A DNA stretch of 64,000 bases. It comes from Amoebidium appalachense. Taxonomy: Eukaryota; Ichthyosporea. This document shows, piece after piece, positions 1 through 11,081 of the stretch (within the stretch, counting starts at the first letter, position 1; every line of letters begins with the position of its first letter). The stretch lies in contig CAVNZM010000005.1 in assembly GCA_963693365.1 (NCBI GenBank), positions 4,712,001 to 4,776,000 on the forward strand. Direction: 5' to 3'. The notes beneath the pieces are model-generated. The model was not told the DNA's origin. It did no database searches and worked only from the letters and a program-made list of their open reading frames with translations. The translations under genes and the position numbers were made by a program.

Positions 1-360
1 GGGCTTAGGGAACGTTAAGGGATGCAGAGGAAGGATAATACGGGGGGTGAGTTGGTGCAAGGATGCCACGTTAACGTTCATTGCACGTGCACCGGGTGGA
101 GAGAGGGAGCATTAGCTGGTTGGATGCCAAGGGGGGAGAAAGGGTTCTTCGAGGAGAGGTGCGGGCGGGCGGGCGGGCGGGGCGGGCGGGCGGGGAGTGG
201 GGAAGGGGGGGGGGGGGGGGGGGGGGGGGGATGCAGAAGAAGCTACTGCACCGGGTGGGGAGAGGCAGCTAGGGACGTCGCTGGTTGAATGTCAAGGGGG
301 GAGAAAGGGTTCTTCGAGGAGTGGTGCGGGCGGGCGGGCGGGCGGGCGGGCGGGCGGGGA

Positions 361-431
<71 letters not shown>

Positions 432-1690
432 GTTATTATCGCGGGGCCCTACAGGCTTCGCAAACGTAAGACACGGCCCGGGTATACCGTTTGCCACACA
501 TGCATGGCAGTGTAGTTCACGCATGCGCAAACTTTGAGTTGACCTGTATAGATAGCCAGTAACATGCGCTTCTATTGTCACGCCCAGAAGGCAGTTTGTC
601 CAAGGAATAAATATTTTCAAACCTTATCATACCTTGTCATTGGGACAAAACACATAAACCTGCAGCTTAATATAAACTCTTATTGTGAAACTAAATAATT
701 ATTTTTGAACTCAATAATTGTATGAAAATATTTATTCTGAGGTGGCCGCGTGTGGTGAATGTTGGACTCTGTTTGTAGATCTATCCGACAGCCGCAAGAT
801 GAAATTTGATAACTCGTACGTGACATTGTGCAAATCATTAATTTGATTTATATATAAAATGTAATAACGTTATTTGGTTCGTTTAAGGTCATGAACGTAG
901 TCTTTTACGGTCTAGCTGAATCTGGAAAAATTACATCACAGATGAGGCAAAACCATTGGTGATCTTTCGACCTTAGAAACTTAAAACATAACTTAGTCAC
1001 AAATATCTTTTAACAACTGTTTAAATCATGATAACTATTCACGTCTTTAGGGCTGTGATCAGGCGGAGCTTTTCCATTGGTTCCTTCGTATTCTGGCTCC
1101 TCTGGGTCTCTTGATTCACTTTTCTCTGTTTCGCGTTCCAAAAAGTTCAAGTCCTTTTTGTGTGAATGCTCTCTCCCTCTTTCTCTATGTAAACATATGT
1201 ATGCGCAAATAGATAACCGTAGAAGTTAGTTCAAAGGCTCGTAAGATAACATTAAGGTCTGTGCGTGCATTTCCACTTGTGCGCACATCTAGCAGCTAAG
1301 TGAGCAGAACACAACAGAACACAACTCGGTCTTGGATTAAATAAACCCTGTGGGTGTCATGGTGGCAAACATCCCTACTTTAGTTGCGTAAGTGTTCTAC
1401 CATTATTAATTGGAGTTAAATTGACATTGTATTTGCGCACATTTGGCTCTTTTTTTTTTTTAACCCATCTTTCCTAGGTAATGTTTCTAGCTGGACATGC
1501 ATTCACTTTAGTGCTTATTCCACTCCACTCACTTTCTCTCAACTCGACTACCTCAAGGCCCACGCTTACCCAGTTACCTGTTATGGCTACTCTAGCGGAT
1601 TTTCAGTAGCTAAAGCTTGGACGACAGCCATAGATCGTCATTGTATCAAGGTGCCAGCATGGCCTAACCATCATCAGGAAGTTCTGCAGG
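1..1690. other. Intergenic, G-rich simple repeats then unique AT-rich DNA
   Basis: No gene was recognised. The first 430 bases hold two (GGGC)n blocks (about 162-196 and 327-358), a 30-base poly-G run near 206-230 and a (GT)n tract running into about 40 G at 361-430. Two short related units, each with a GGGGAGAAAGGGTTCTTCGAGGAG core, lie near 133-158 and 297-322, so this part is a diverged tandem duplication. From 440 to 1690 the sequence is AT-richer and has no convincing exon. It may contain the promoter and 5' UTR of the kinase gene that starts at 1691, but no TATA or initiator motif was convincing. Confidence 0.5.
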
Positions 1691-2387
1691 ATGTCTTTGA
1701 ACCTGCCTTCGAGAGGGTTCTGGCAGCGGCTAACCGTGCGATACCTGCAAAATACAAAAACAAGGAAGCCAGACTGTGTGGAAAACGGTGACCTTCCTCT
1801 TACAACTTTTGTCAGAAGCGATGCGGGCATATATGCGACACACACACGAACTGCCGCATCAGTAGTTTGTCCTGGAAACCAGTTGAATGATCTGTCGGAG
1901 TTTATGCCTGTTAGTCCACTTACTGCCAAGGTAGAGGATTATCATGTTCTGAAGGAGATCAACAAGGGGTCGTCGGCCAAGCTTTACTTGGGACAGCATG
2001 TGCCTTCTGGGAAACAGGTAGGGTTTTGTGCGAGTGTGTTGAGTGATGATCTCCTGTGATGATCTGGAAAGATTAGTTTGCGTTCTTCGCCTCGTATCGA
2101 TTTTGTTGAAAATTAGGGGGGGGGGGGGGGGGTGGGGGGGGGGGGAGGGAGGGGAATAACCAAAGAATTTGCTTCACTCACTGTGCTGATCTTTGAGTGA
2201 CGCAATGCACGATTTCGTGATAATGTTGTTGCTGTTCGTTATTAACAAATGACCTTGAACAATAACAAGAAAAAAAGAAGAACGAAGAAAAAATTCATGA
2301 TGCCTCTGGCACTGTTCCTGTTTCTGTGTCCGTATGCACTCAGACAGCTCACCTTTTTTTGCAGTTTGGGCTAAAGCATGCATATCC

Positions 2388-2426
<39 letters not shown>

Positions 2427-2974
2427 CACACACACACACACAAGAAGAAGAAGGAAAAGAGGAAGAAGAAGAAAACGTCCATGGCTTATTACTTTTTATC
2501 CTTAGGTTGCACTCAAGCTGCAGCAGAAGCGAAAACGGGCAAGGTCGACGGTCAGCAAGGAGGTGTCTGTGTGCGCACAGCTCGACCACCCAAACATCAT
2601 GCGCCTGCTGGCTGCCATTGAAATGCCCGACAAATACGTGCTGGTGCGTATTACCGACAAAGTGGAAGGAGGTGATGAGGGGGGCAAGAGAGAGAGTGTG
2701 TGTGCTTGTGTGTGTGAGAGTGCGTTTACTACACAATCAAGGATGTTTTATTGATGAAACTCCTGAGCAACTAATCAAATGGCTCCTCCCCACCTTGCTT
2801 TTCCATGCTCATGCCACGTTTTATATACCCATAGTGTTGTTGGTTGTGCCCTATCCCCCCCTCCCCCGCCCCTCCGACCAGCCCCCCACATTTGAGAATG
2901 GGCTCTGCTCATCATGCATACACTTTGTGGGTTTGCACTCTGCATTGTGTTGTCCGTTATTTATGTGTAGCGCA

Positions 2975-3008
<34 letters not shown>

Positions 3009-3427
3009 TTCCCGGGGGCCCTTCTCCTACATATCACCCTGCACCATCTTGTCCTGCTTTGGACCCTCTTTCCGTTCTGGTTTTTGGTGCTCATATCCCC
3101 CCCCCCCTCCCCCCCCCCCCCCCCCCCCCCCTGCGGCGCCCCTTCCCCCCCCCTCCCACACACACGCACACACACACACACCAAAAAAAAACAAAAAAAA
3201 AAACAGGTATGTGAGTACCTTGGAGGCTCGGACCTTCTTGACGTGGTGCGCAGGGAGAGCAAGGGCCTAAACGTGGACTTGGCCCTTCGCTATTTTTGGC
3301 AACTGGTATCCGCCTTAAGACACATGCACTCAAAGGGCCTCGTCCATAGGGATATCAAGGCTGAAAACTGTGTTTTGGGTATGTATACCTCCCCCCCCCC
3401 CCCCCCCCACCACCACCACCACCACCA

Positions 3428-3502
<75 letters not shown>

Positions 3503-3565
3503 TAAAATAATAAAAGCCCACCACCGCCACCATCATTCTCCTCTCTCACTCTTCCAAACCTGTTT

Positions 3566-3601
<36 letters not shown>

Positions 3602-3687
3602 ACAATTATGCATACTGTTTGTGTGGATTGCACTGTGCATTGTGTTGTCTGTTATGAATATGCACTTCGTACTCTATAACACATTCT

Positions 3688-3758
<71 letters not shown>

Positions 3759-3827
3759 TATGAAATGAAATGAAAAAGAAAAGAAAAAAAAAAAGAAAGA
3801 AAGGAAAGAAAAAGGAACAGCAAACCC

Positions 3828-3858
<31 letters not shown>

Positions 3859-4227
3859 AAAAAAAAAAAAGAAAAAGGAAAGGAAACCCCATCACCACCC
3901 GGCTTCCCTCTCCCCCTTCCTCTTCTGGTGGCTAGGAATCGCACATGGTCTTCATGTGTTCATGTTTTTTTATATTTGGCATGTCTGGTTTTTGCGCATA
4001 CTTTGCAGTTGCACATAATCACATGTTGCCCCATCCTTTTGCACCACACATTCCTAACTGTTGTCTATCTCCCTACAGACACGGACGGTGCCTGTGCCAA
4101 GTTTGTAGATTTTGGCACTTCGGAGGTCATTGTGCCCGGTGCAGTTTTTGCCCTGGCCGGCTCCATCCCGTATATGGCACCGGTATGCCCCCCCCCTCCC
4201 CCCCCCCCCCCCCCTCCCCCCCCCTCT

Positions 4228-4275
<48 letters not shown>

Positions 4276-4460
4276 CACCCTGTTCGTTTTTGACGTTTTG
4301 GTCTGTGAAGTATTGCTTGGCTCTTCCTTGCAGATGTATTATCCCCTTACCCTCCCCTCCCCTCCCCCCCCCCCCCCCCCCCCCCCTTCCCCCCCAATCT
4401 CTCAAAAAAAACTCTCGCATTGTGTATGCCATACAAAAGCTGCCTTGTGTTGTAAGGTAG

Positions 4461-4513
<53 letters not shown>

Positions 4514-4910
4514 AATAAAAATTAAAAAAATAGAAAAAACCACCACCAACACAAACATCCCGCCACAGGAGCTAGTGCGGTGCCTATCCCAGTATGACAC
4601 GGACTACCGGAGCTCATGTTCCAGAATCGACTGGAAGGCAGCGGATGTTTGGTCTCTGGGCCTAGTAGGGGTGCTACTGTTTGCAGGCCGCCTCCCCTGG
4701 GCACGTGCCTGTCTGAGGTCCAGCAGGGAATACGCAAAGTATTGTGCGAGCGGATTGGAGCACGTGTTTTGGAGGAATGTGCCGGAAAAGGTTAGGAATA
4801 TGGTCGTGTCGATGTTGCATCCGGAGCCGACGTTGCGACCGACAATTGATGAGGTGGCGGGAAAGTTGGAAAAATTACTGGAAATTCCCCAGGGTAGTGC
4901 TGATATATGA
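1691..4910 (+). CDS. Ser/Thr protein kinase, 5 exons (~360 aa)
   Basis: Exons 1691-2017, 2506-2643, 3207-3378, 4079-4182 and 4569-4910 join in compatible phases (0,0,1,0) and end at TGA, giving about 360 aa. Visible kinase features: a degenerate glycine loop (INKGSSAKLYLG), VALK lysine (K113), a helix-C glutamate (about E128), the HRDIKAEN catalytic loop (D204), a DFG motif (VDFGTSE, D223) and YMAPEL at the exon 4/5 junction. The C-lobe contains a DVWSLGLVGVLLF segment, a GRLPW motif and a final RPTIDE segment. The N-terminal ~80 residues are not recognisable. The second and third loop glycines are absent, but the catalytic residues are intact, so activity is plausible. The exon-1 start is the first in-frame ATG; an upstream exon cannot be excluded. 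The closest recognisable style is SNF1/CAMK or SBK-like; the exact family is uncertain. Introns carry long poly-C and CA repeats. Confidence 0.8.
2390..3740. repeat. Compound poly-C / (CA)n / (AAT)n tracts in kinase introns
   Basis: Intron DNA here is mostly simple repeat: C34 plus (AC)n at 2391-2441; C runs at 2976-3008 and 3100-3132 followed by CA and A-rich DNA up to the exon-3 acceptor at 3206; a C-(CAC)n-(CA)n-(AAT)n chain at 3390-3504; C36 at 3567-3601; and C34-A32 at 3690-3756. In several introns the poly-C lies a short distance upstream of the 3' splice site and may serve as its polypyrimidine tract. Confidence 0.85.
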
Positions 4911-5364
4911 AATTGGGGTTGATTGGCGAATGTATGAAGTTTTGGTGGTGAAGGAATGGAGCAAGGTCGGCCCTCAGCTGAGCTTTGGTTTGCGTGATAA
5001 GAGGATGTATTTGTTTGTTTATCGAGGCTTGGGAACATGGTGAAGTTACGTGTTTTTTTGTGCTATGGGTTATAGGCTGTATGGATGTAGATTTGCAGTT
5101 ATACCCCTAGGCGGTGTTTGACTTGTCTTTTCTGGCGGGATGATAGGAATGATAGCACCACTGAACAGCACGTACGCCTTGAACTAGGCAGGGCACGCAC
5201 AGAAACATGAGTGTTTATGAACCTGGAATGTTATCCACCACCACCCCCCCCTCCTCCTCTTTCTCTTTGTTTTATTGTGGTGGTTAAGATAAGCGCAGGT
5301 GCGCTTTGCACATACTTCACACACAGGTGAAAGCGCACCACTTGTACCTGTGCACTGTGTGACA

Positions 5365-5410
<46 letters not shown>

Positions 5411-6787
5411 AACACACCAATTCGTGACTCTTTTTATTGGACATAGAATGGCCGGCTTTGGTTACCGTTCACCTAGCAGACCTGTGTTTTCCTCAAAACA
5501 CAGTCTAGGTCCTTTTGTTTCTGGATAACTATCCCTAGAGAAAACATAAAGTGCATAGCGACTGGTTGGCACGTTTTTAGTTCAAGCGTTTAGGCGGGTG
5601 GCTGTGCCCCCGCATCGTTGTAAACATAGTAAACCTCTGACGTGGCCCTTCATGAAAACTTCAAATAATATATCAGCTCCGGCCGTATGTATTTTCTGTC
5701 ACGGAGATGTGCATGCACAAACCATGTGTACCCGTGTCGAACAGATCCCCCTCTCCCCTTCGAATTTGGAACCGTGGCACTCTTTGCAATTGGGGAGGCA
5801 CATGTCCTTACGGTTTGATGATCGATGGACTTGGTAGAGCACAGAAATGCTGCAGCTCTACATGATGGTAACTTTTTTCTTTTTGTGTATGTTTCCACGT
5901 TTGCCACACTGCTAGCAGAAAATTTGTGGTGCACAAACCTATTCCTCCCCCCTCCCCCCCGCCCCCCCTCCCCCCCCCCCAACAACAGCAACAATCCCCG
6001 GCCCGCTCCCTGACAGGAGAGAGAGCCTCAAAGAGGGGAGAAAGAAGTTGGGGGTTGGGGGGGGGGGAGGGAGGAGGGGGGGGGGGGGGGGGGGGGAGAG
6101 AGAGGGGGGGGGGGGAAGAGGAGAGAGAGACCTAGAGAGGGCGCGAGAGAGTCTGAGAGCGTCGCTGCGAGAGAGACTGGACAGGGAGGGAGAGAGTCTC
6201 GAGAGAGAGAGAGAGAGAGAGAGAACGAGTCTAGAGAAAGAGAAAGGGAGAGAGAGTGAGTGAAAGAGCAAGGAAGTGAGGGAGAGAAGAGGAGAGGCAG
6301 AGCGAGCATTTAAGGTAGCTGGAATCATGGAATTGCGGCGATCGGTCTAGAGCTCCGGGCAGAACTCATATGAAAAACAGGGTCACATCGAGAGTCAAAA
6401 GGTAGCCTAATAATGCGATAGAGCCATTATCTTTGGATAACAATTATGTAAATAGTGTTTTCTAAAAACAGTTTGGTACAGAAAAAATATAACTCATTAG
6501 GTTCGGCGTCAGCGACTAAAAAACCAACTCACCAAAATCCGGTACATTTTTACATAGTACTTTTAATAATGGAGATTGCGTATTATAAAAACTTTTTACT
6601 CAGTTGAGTTATAAAAATTCTGTACAGACAGTTTTATGTTCATACTATATACTTCTCATTCCCATGGTCAAACATGCTCTAGCGTAATATCAGGCTACCA
6701 AAACAATAGTATACATTTAGCGCAATAAAAATGAAGCCTTGCCAAACCAGCAACTCATTATCGAATGTGTAATTGAAGTTTGTGCTA
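4911..6787. other. Intergenic; CA tract and GA-rich block
   Basis: No gene was recognised. The region contains (CA)n at about 5367-5408, a C-rich patch at 5945-5982 and a strongly purine-rich (GA)n/G-run block at about 6015-6300, whose arginine/glutamate- or serine/leucine-rich reading frames reflect composition only. DNA from 6300 to 6787 is AT-rich and unremarkable until the transposon boundary. Confidence 0.5.
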
Positions 6788-6791
6788 TTAA

Positions 6792-6843
6792 GGGATACGG
6801 GATCGGCGATTTTGAGTGGTCCCCGATTTCTTTCTGGCGCCGC
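6792..6843 (+). repeat. Left terminal inverted repeat
   Basis: Begins GGGATACGGGATCG immediately inside TTAA and ends TTTCTGGCGCCGC at 6831-6843. Both blocks recur in inverted orientation at the right end of the element, with a spacer that differs in length (25 bases here, 14 at the right). Confidence 0.85.
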
Positions 6844-6988
6844 CTTTTTTCCCCCTGATTACGTAACGCGTTGCTACGCACCCACACCGTACAACGAGTT
6901 TTGTGTTCGCACGTTAACGCAGAGGGCGCACAACCCGAAAGAATTTTTTTCATGAAAAGAAACTACTTTGAATACATGCACTTTTACC

Positions 6989-8338
6989 ATGGGTGTGCAG
7001 GGCTTGCTCCCAGCACTCGGCATTAGTGCCGAAAAAGCCACAGATGTTACTGCAGAGTTGCAACGTGGGGTAGTTGCTTTTGACGGGATGGTGCAGGTCC
7101 ACAAGTCCTTTTCAGTTTTCGCTGACACAGTAGCCAAACAGCAAATAGATGACAAAAAAGTCACAGACGACACATATGCAGCTATTGCAAATCACTTTAT
7201 GTCCAAAGTTAATACGTATAGGCTAGCAGGGGTCCAGCCACACTATGTGTTTGATGGGCGCAGATTGAAAGAGGGAAAACTAGTTGATAACGACCGTGCA
7301 GAAAAGGTGGTCAAAGCCCGCCAAGAAATAGCCACAAAAAGAGAGAAACAGGAGGAAGTAACTAAAAACAAATGGAGAAGCGCTGCAGAGTTAGATAACA
7401 GAGTTTTACATGCAATCATCCTTAGACTGAAAGATGAGAATGTCGATTACACAGTAGCTCCATACGAAGCAGACCCCCAGCTTGCCTATGATGGCACGTA
7501 CCGGTTTGGCACACACTGTTGTCACTGAGGATGCCGACCTTCTTCTGTATAACATCCCGCGGGTTGTATACAAACTGCGCATTGCGGATGCGGCGGTCAT
7601 CCCTGGGACCGCTAATGCGGTGCGCATTCCCAAACTGTACGGAGTGATTGTAACCCCCGCCGATGTTTTTACCAGAAGCACAAAGTACAACTTCGACGGA
7701 TGGGATATAGAAATACTGCGTTATTTTGCTATTGTGAATGGCTGTGATTATGTGAAAAAGCTCAGGGGAATTGGCATGGGCACTTTGCACGCAGCTGTAA
7801 GTGAGGCGTGCCGGGCCTGGGGACGCGAGGGAAGGCCGGTAGCTGCGGGGGTTGTGTTCACAGATCTGCTCCAGCATATCCAACGGGTCAGAAAGGGGAA
7901 AAGAGGGAAGGAAAAGCCCGTTAAAAGCACAGAAAACAAGCAGGGTGGGGACGAACGGGCAGGAAGAGTCGAAATCGGACGGAAAGGAGGTGAAGCAGTG
8001 GAGGAAGAGGTTGAGTGGTGGGATCTTGAATACGAACATGGAACGTATGAAAACGGGGCTGAGGTGATGAGGTTATAGAGATGCAATGATGAGGGTGAAG
8101 AGGTTATAGAGATGCAATATGCAGATGGTACGAAAAAGAGGCGGATAGTAGGACCAAGTGTAGAAGAATTGGCCCAATCATGTAGTACAAGCCTGACCTT
8201 GTAGGGCTCCGTGCATTTGTACAGCAAATAGACCCTACTGGACACAAGTATAGTTTTACCTGGAATGAAAAGTTTATGGTGCAAATGTATCCATCATACA
8301 GGGCAGAAAACCACAAAAAGTGGAAGAAGAAGAAGAAG
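6989..8338 (+). pseudogene. EXO1/XPG-family flap nuclease, frameshifted, inside the transposon
   Basis: The start is set at 6989: ACCATGG context, and it gives MGVQGLLPAL, so Gly2 follows Met as XPG/FEN1/EXO1 enzymes require (an in-frame ATG at 6968 would add 7 residues). The XPG-N half shows AFDG and VFDG, each with a metal-binding Asp. The XPG-I half shows APYEADPQLAY and TVVTEDADLLLY, then the helix-two-turn-helix signature NGCDYVKKLRGIGMG. All the usual catalytic acids are present and the wording is closest to EXO1. The gene is intronless. One extra base at 7490, between the APYEADPQLAY codons and the following ATG, shifts the frame, and the second part reads to TAG at 8076-8078. A 31-bp tandem duplication (8071/8102) and further shifts break a lysine-rich C-terminal extension that can be followed to TGA at about 8338. 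Probable function before decay: 5' flap or exonuclease serving transposition or repair. Confidence 0.75.
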
Positions 8339-8383
8339 TGAACACGAACACTGAAAATGCAACTGAATGATTCTGTTTTCCTT

Positions 8384-8416
<33 letters not shown>

Positions 8417-8449
8417 TTTACGTTATCTTTCATAATGTGTACTGTGTGT

Positions 8450-8453
<4 letters not shown>

Positions 8454-8518
<65 letters not shown>

Positions 8519-8774
8519 GTGATCTTCTGACCGATCTAGTGAACCTATAATGAATGAATGAAGACCGTGTGTCAAATCTGAGAGCAATGTACCAGACCCT
8601 GGTGCCTGCATATGTTTCCTACCCCCCCCCCCCCCCCCTCCCCCCGGTCCCTCCTCCCCCCTTGGTGTTTGCATACGTGCCTACCTGCCCCCCCCCCCCC
8701 CCCCCCCCCCCCACACACACACACGTGTGTGGGGGGGGGGGGGGGGGGGGCGTGCATGCGTGCGTGTGTGCAAA

Positions 8775-8837
<63 letters not shown>

Positions 8838-8870
8838 TTCCGTGTGTGCGTGGTTGTGTGTGTGTGTGAA

Positions 8871-8904
<34 letters not shown>

Positions 8905-8910
8905 GAACGA
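8454..8910. repeat. G-run, C-(CA)-(GT)-G palindromic repeat and (GCGT)n
   Basis: (GT)n followed by about 50 G (8447-8515); then C23-(CA)n-CGTGTGTGTG-G20 at about 8689-8750, a self-complementary block; then (GCGT)n at about 8756-8837 and (GT)n-G30 at 8857-8903. All lie in the spacer between the nuclease and transposase genes of the transposon. No protein is supported here. Confidence 0.85.
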
Positions 8911-9031
8911 CTCAAGGTTGTACTTGGCACACAAATACATAATAATTTCAATTATTATTATTATTTTCCTATACAGGAAAAGTGGAGCCCTACTGGCCGA
9001 ATACATACATGCAAGCATTCATTCATATTTT

Positions 9032-9126
<95 letters not shown>

Positions 9127-9169
9127 CAGAGAAGGGGGCTTTAGGGAGAGGCAATCGAAAACGAAAATT

Positions 9170-10006
9170 CTACACCATGCTTTTGGTGTGCCCGGGCCCC
9201 ACCATATCCTTATATAGTGGCTCTTGCATGTTACACAAGAAAGCCACAGCCTTAGCTACCATCCAATGGGTGCCTACCATCGACATCTGCACCTGATTGC
9301 TAAACAGCCGATAATTTTTCATGCGCCCAAAAGCCCTCTCACTGCTCGTCTCCCCCCGCTCCCTCGCTCGTTTCCGTGTTTGCTCATTATCTGAGGCATC
9401 CATTCCTACAGCTTGCATATGACTATTGGCCCTTTCCTCCCTCAATAGCTGTACCTTCTCTCTGTACATCGGGTCTAGTTCCATTCGGATGGGACATGCA
9501 TCCTTTGTTAATTTCAGTTTTCCATTCTTAGCAGTAATATCATCATCGGTGAAATGTGCCTCGCATACAACCAGTTGCTTAAGGATAGCCAGTGGCCAGG
9601 GGACTTCCACCTTCGGTTGCCCCCGTTTCCTCTTTGGTTGTGGTTCTTGTGCCGACTACTCAGCTGGCACAGCCGAGTCATTGGCATTTTCGGATTGTGT
9701 GTCAGCTGTGTGTGTCTCAGTAGTGGTTGTGTCTGTATTTACGTCTGTCCCATCCGAGGCCTTTGGCCTTGTGTCTGTGTGTGTGTCTGGGTCGGGGGGT
9801 GCTTGCTTTGTGTGTTCTGCTATTTGTTTCCGCTCATACTTTGTTTGCTCCTGCCTGCCTATAGCATTTAACCAAGCATGCCTCCTAGCCAATACATTTG
9901 GTTTGCATCCATATGGAACAGTAAAATGCTTTATCTTCCTGGTAGGATCTTTGGGAGAGACTGTTTCTTCGTCATTTTTGCAGTAGTTAGCCGCGCAAGT
10001 TGGCAT
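9170..10006 (-). pseudogene. THAP-domain transposase with DDE_Tnp_4 tail (internal stop, core missing)
   Basis: One frame runs from ATG at 10004-10006 to the stop at 9170-9172 with a single in-frame TAG at 9656-9658. The N-terminus MPTCAANYC, the HFTVP segment and a downstream HAWLNAIGR match the first half of a THAP zinc finger (C-x4-C). The second half, VCEAHF (C-x2-H) and a KDACP motif (the AVP-box position), appears after the stop, so the THAP domain is split by a Thr/Asp-rich low-complexity insertion of roughly 70 residues. The last ~60 residues, with ERAFGRMKNYRLFS and KAVAFLCNMQEPL, resemble the C-terminal end of DDE_Tnp_4 (HARBI1/PIF-like) transposases, probably including the third catalytic acid. 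The central portion with the other two acids is absent, so this is an internally deleted, inactive remnant. It is divergent from the nuclease gene and lies near the right TIR. Confidence 0.7.
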
Positions 10007-10183
10007 TGTGAGTGCCTAACATATATAGTTAGAAAACAACCCGCCTTCATGAAAAATGTGCAGCGCAGTTTTGTCCGGACACGTGTGTGGCATGCCGTGT
10101 GTACATGGTATAGCTCGGCCACACGATCTTAGGTGCCCAATATGCAGATCAAGCCCACTCAATCCAGATAGATATCGATCTGA

Positions 10184-10224
10184 GCGGCGCCAGAAAGTAT
10201 TCGAGCCGCGCGATCCCGTATCCC
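10184..10224 (-). repeat. Right terminal inverted repeat
   Basis: The reverse complement begins GGGATACGGGATCG immediately inside TTAA (10225-10228) and ends TTTCTGGCGCCGC, matching the left end in order and orientation. Confidence 0.85.
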
Positions 10225-10228
10225 TTAA

Positions 10229-10881
10229 TACGTAGATGCATACGTTCAAACTTTGTAACAAAAATTTCCATGCCGAAAATCCAGATAACTCGTGAAGTTT
10301 TTATTGTCTTCTCAGTATGCCGTGCATACTTGCATATCTTTCCGTCGAATAAATCCAGTCAAAAGAAAAAAAAGAAAATCCAGGAAATCTCTGATGCCCC
10401 GGCGAGCGCACACCCGCAAGCAGGAAAGAGTTTTGGGAGACTGGTGGCAAACTCTAAGCCAATCATTTTTAGATTTTAAGAACCATCGGATTCAACTTGA
10501 GCGGCACAAAGCAGGCTTTTTTCGTTTTTCATTTTTTAACATTTTTTGGTTATTAGCAATTGCAGCACGCAATGCTATTGGTCAATTGTGAAACATTTAG
10601 GCCAATCAGAGCATGGCAGGGACGATGAAATCCATGGTTTTGTCCTCCTTAAAAGGCTCGGACATCGGGATGTTCTTACCATTAATAGGCTTGCGTGTGT
10701 GGGTGTTTGGGTATTTTTCCGGGGGGATATTAAACTTATGACTATTATGACCCATATTTCACCCCCTCACTACTACGTATGGCAATTTGTTCTATTTAAC
10801 GAGCCCCAAGAATTCAGGGAGAGTGAGAATTAAAAAAGCCCTCGGAGGGGTGTTACCCCTTACTAATGCCAGTGTACGTGT

Positions 10882-10960
<79 letters not shown>

Positions 10961-10968
10961 TGTGTCCG

Positions 10969-11041
<73 letters not shown>

Positions 11042-11048
11042 GTGGGGT

Positions 11049-11081
<33 letters not shown>

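Larger units (their letters stand above)
6788..10228. mobile_element. TTAA-flanked DNA transposon with nuclease and THAP-DDE genes
   Basis: Both ends show TTAA (6788-6791, 10225-10228) directly outside a perfect 14-bp inverted repeat, GGGATACGGGATCG (6792-6805 and, inverted, 10211-10224). A second inverted block, TTTCTGGCGCCGC (6831-6843; inverted 10184-10196), continues the imperfect TIR. Inside are an EXO1/XPG-like nuclease (+) and a THAP plus DDE_Tnp_4-like transposase remnant (-), with poly-G, poly-C and poly-A runs between them. TTAA duplications with THAP transposases are known from Kolobok elements; THAP/DDE_4 proteins from IS4EU/PIF-like elements; XPG-type nuclease cargo from Academ elements. 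The combination does not clearly match one superfamily. Because TTAA is palindromic, a TA duplication with an AGGGATACG end is an alternative. Both genes are disrupted, so this copy is probably not autonomous. Confidence 0.75.

Noticed and set aside
6028-6328. Arg/Glu- or Ser/Leu-rich frames in the GA block
   Set aside because: Pure composition effect of GA repeats; no start context or conserved motif.
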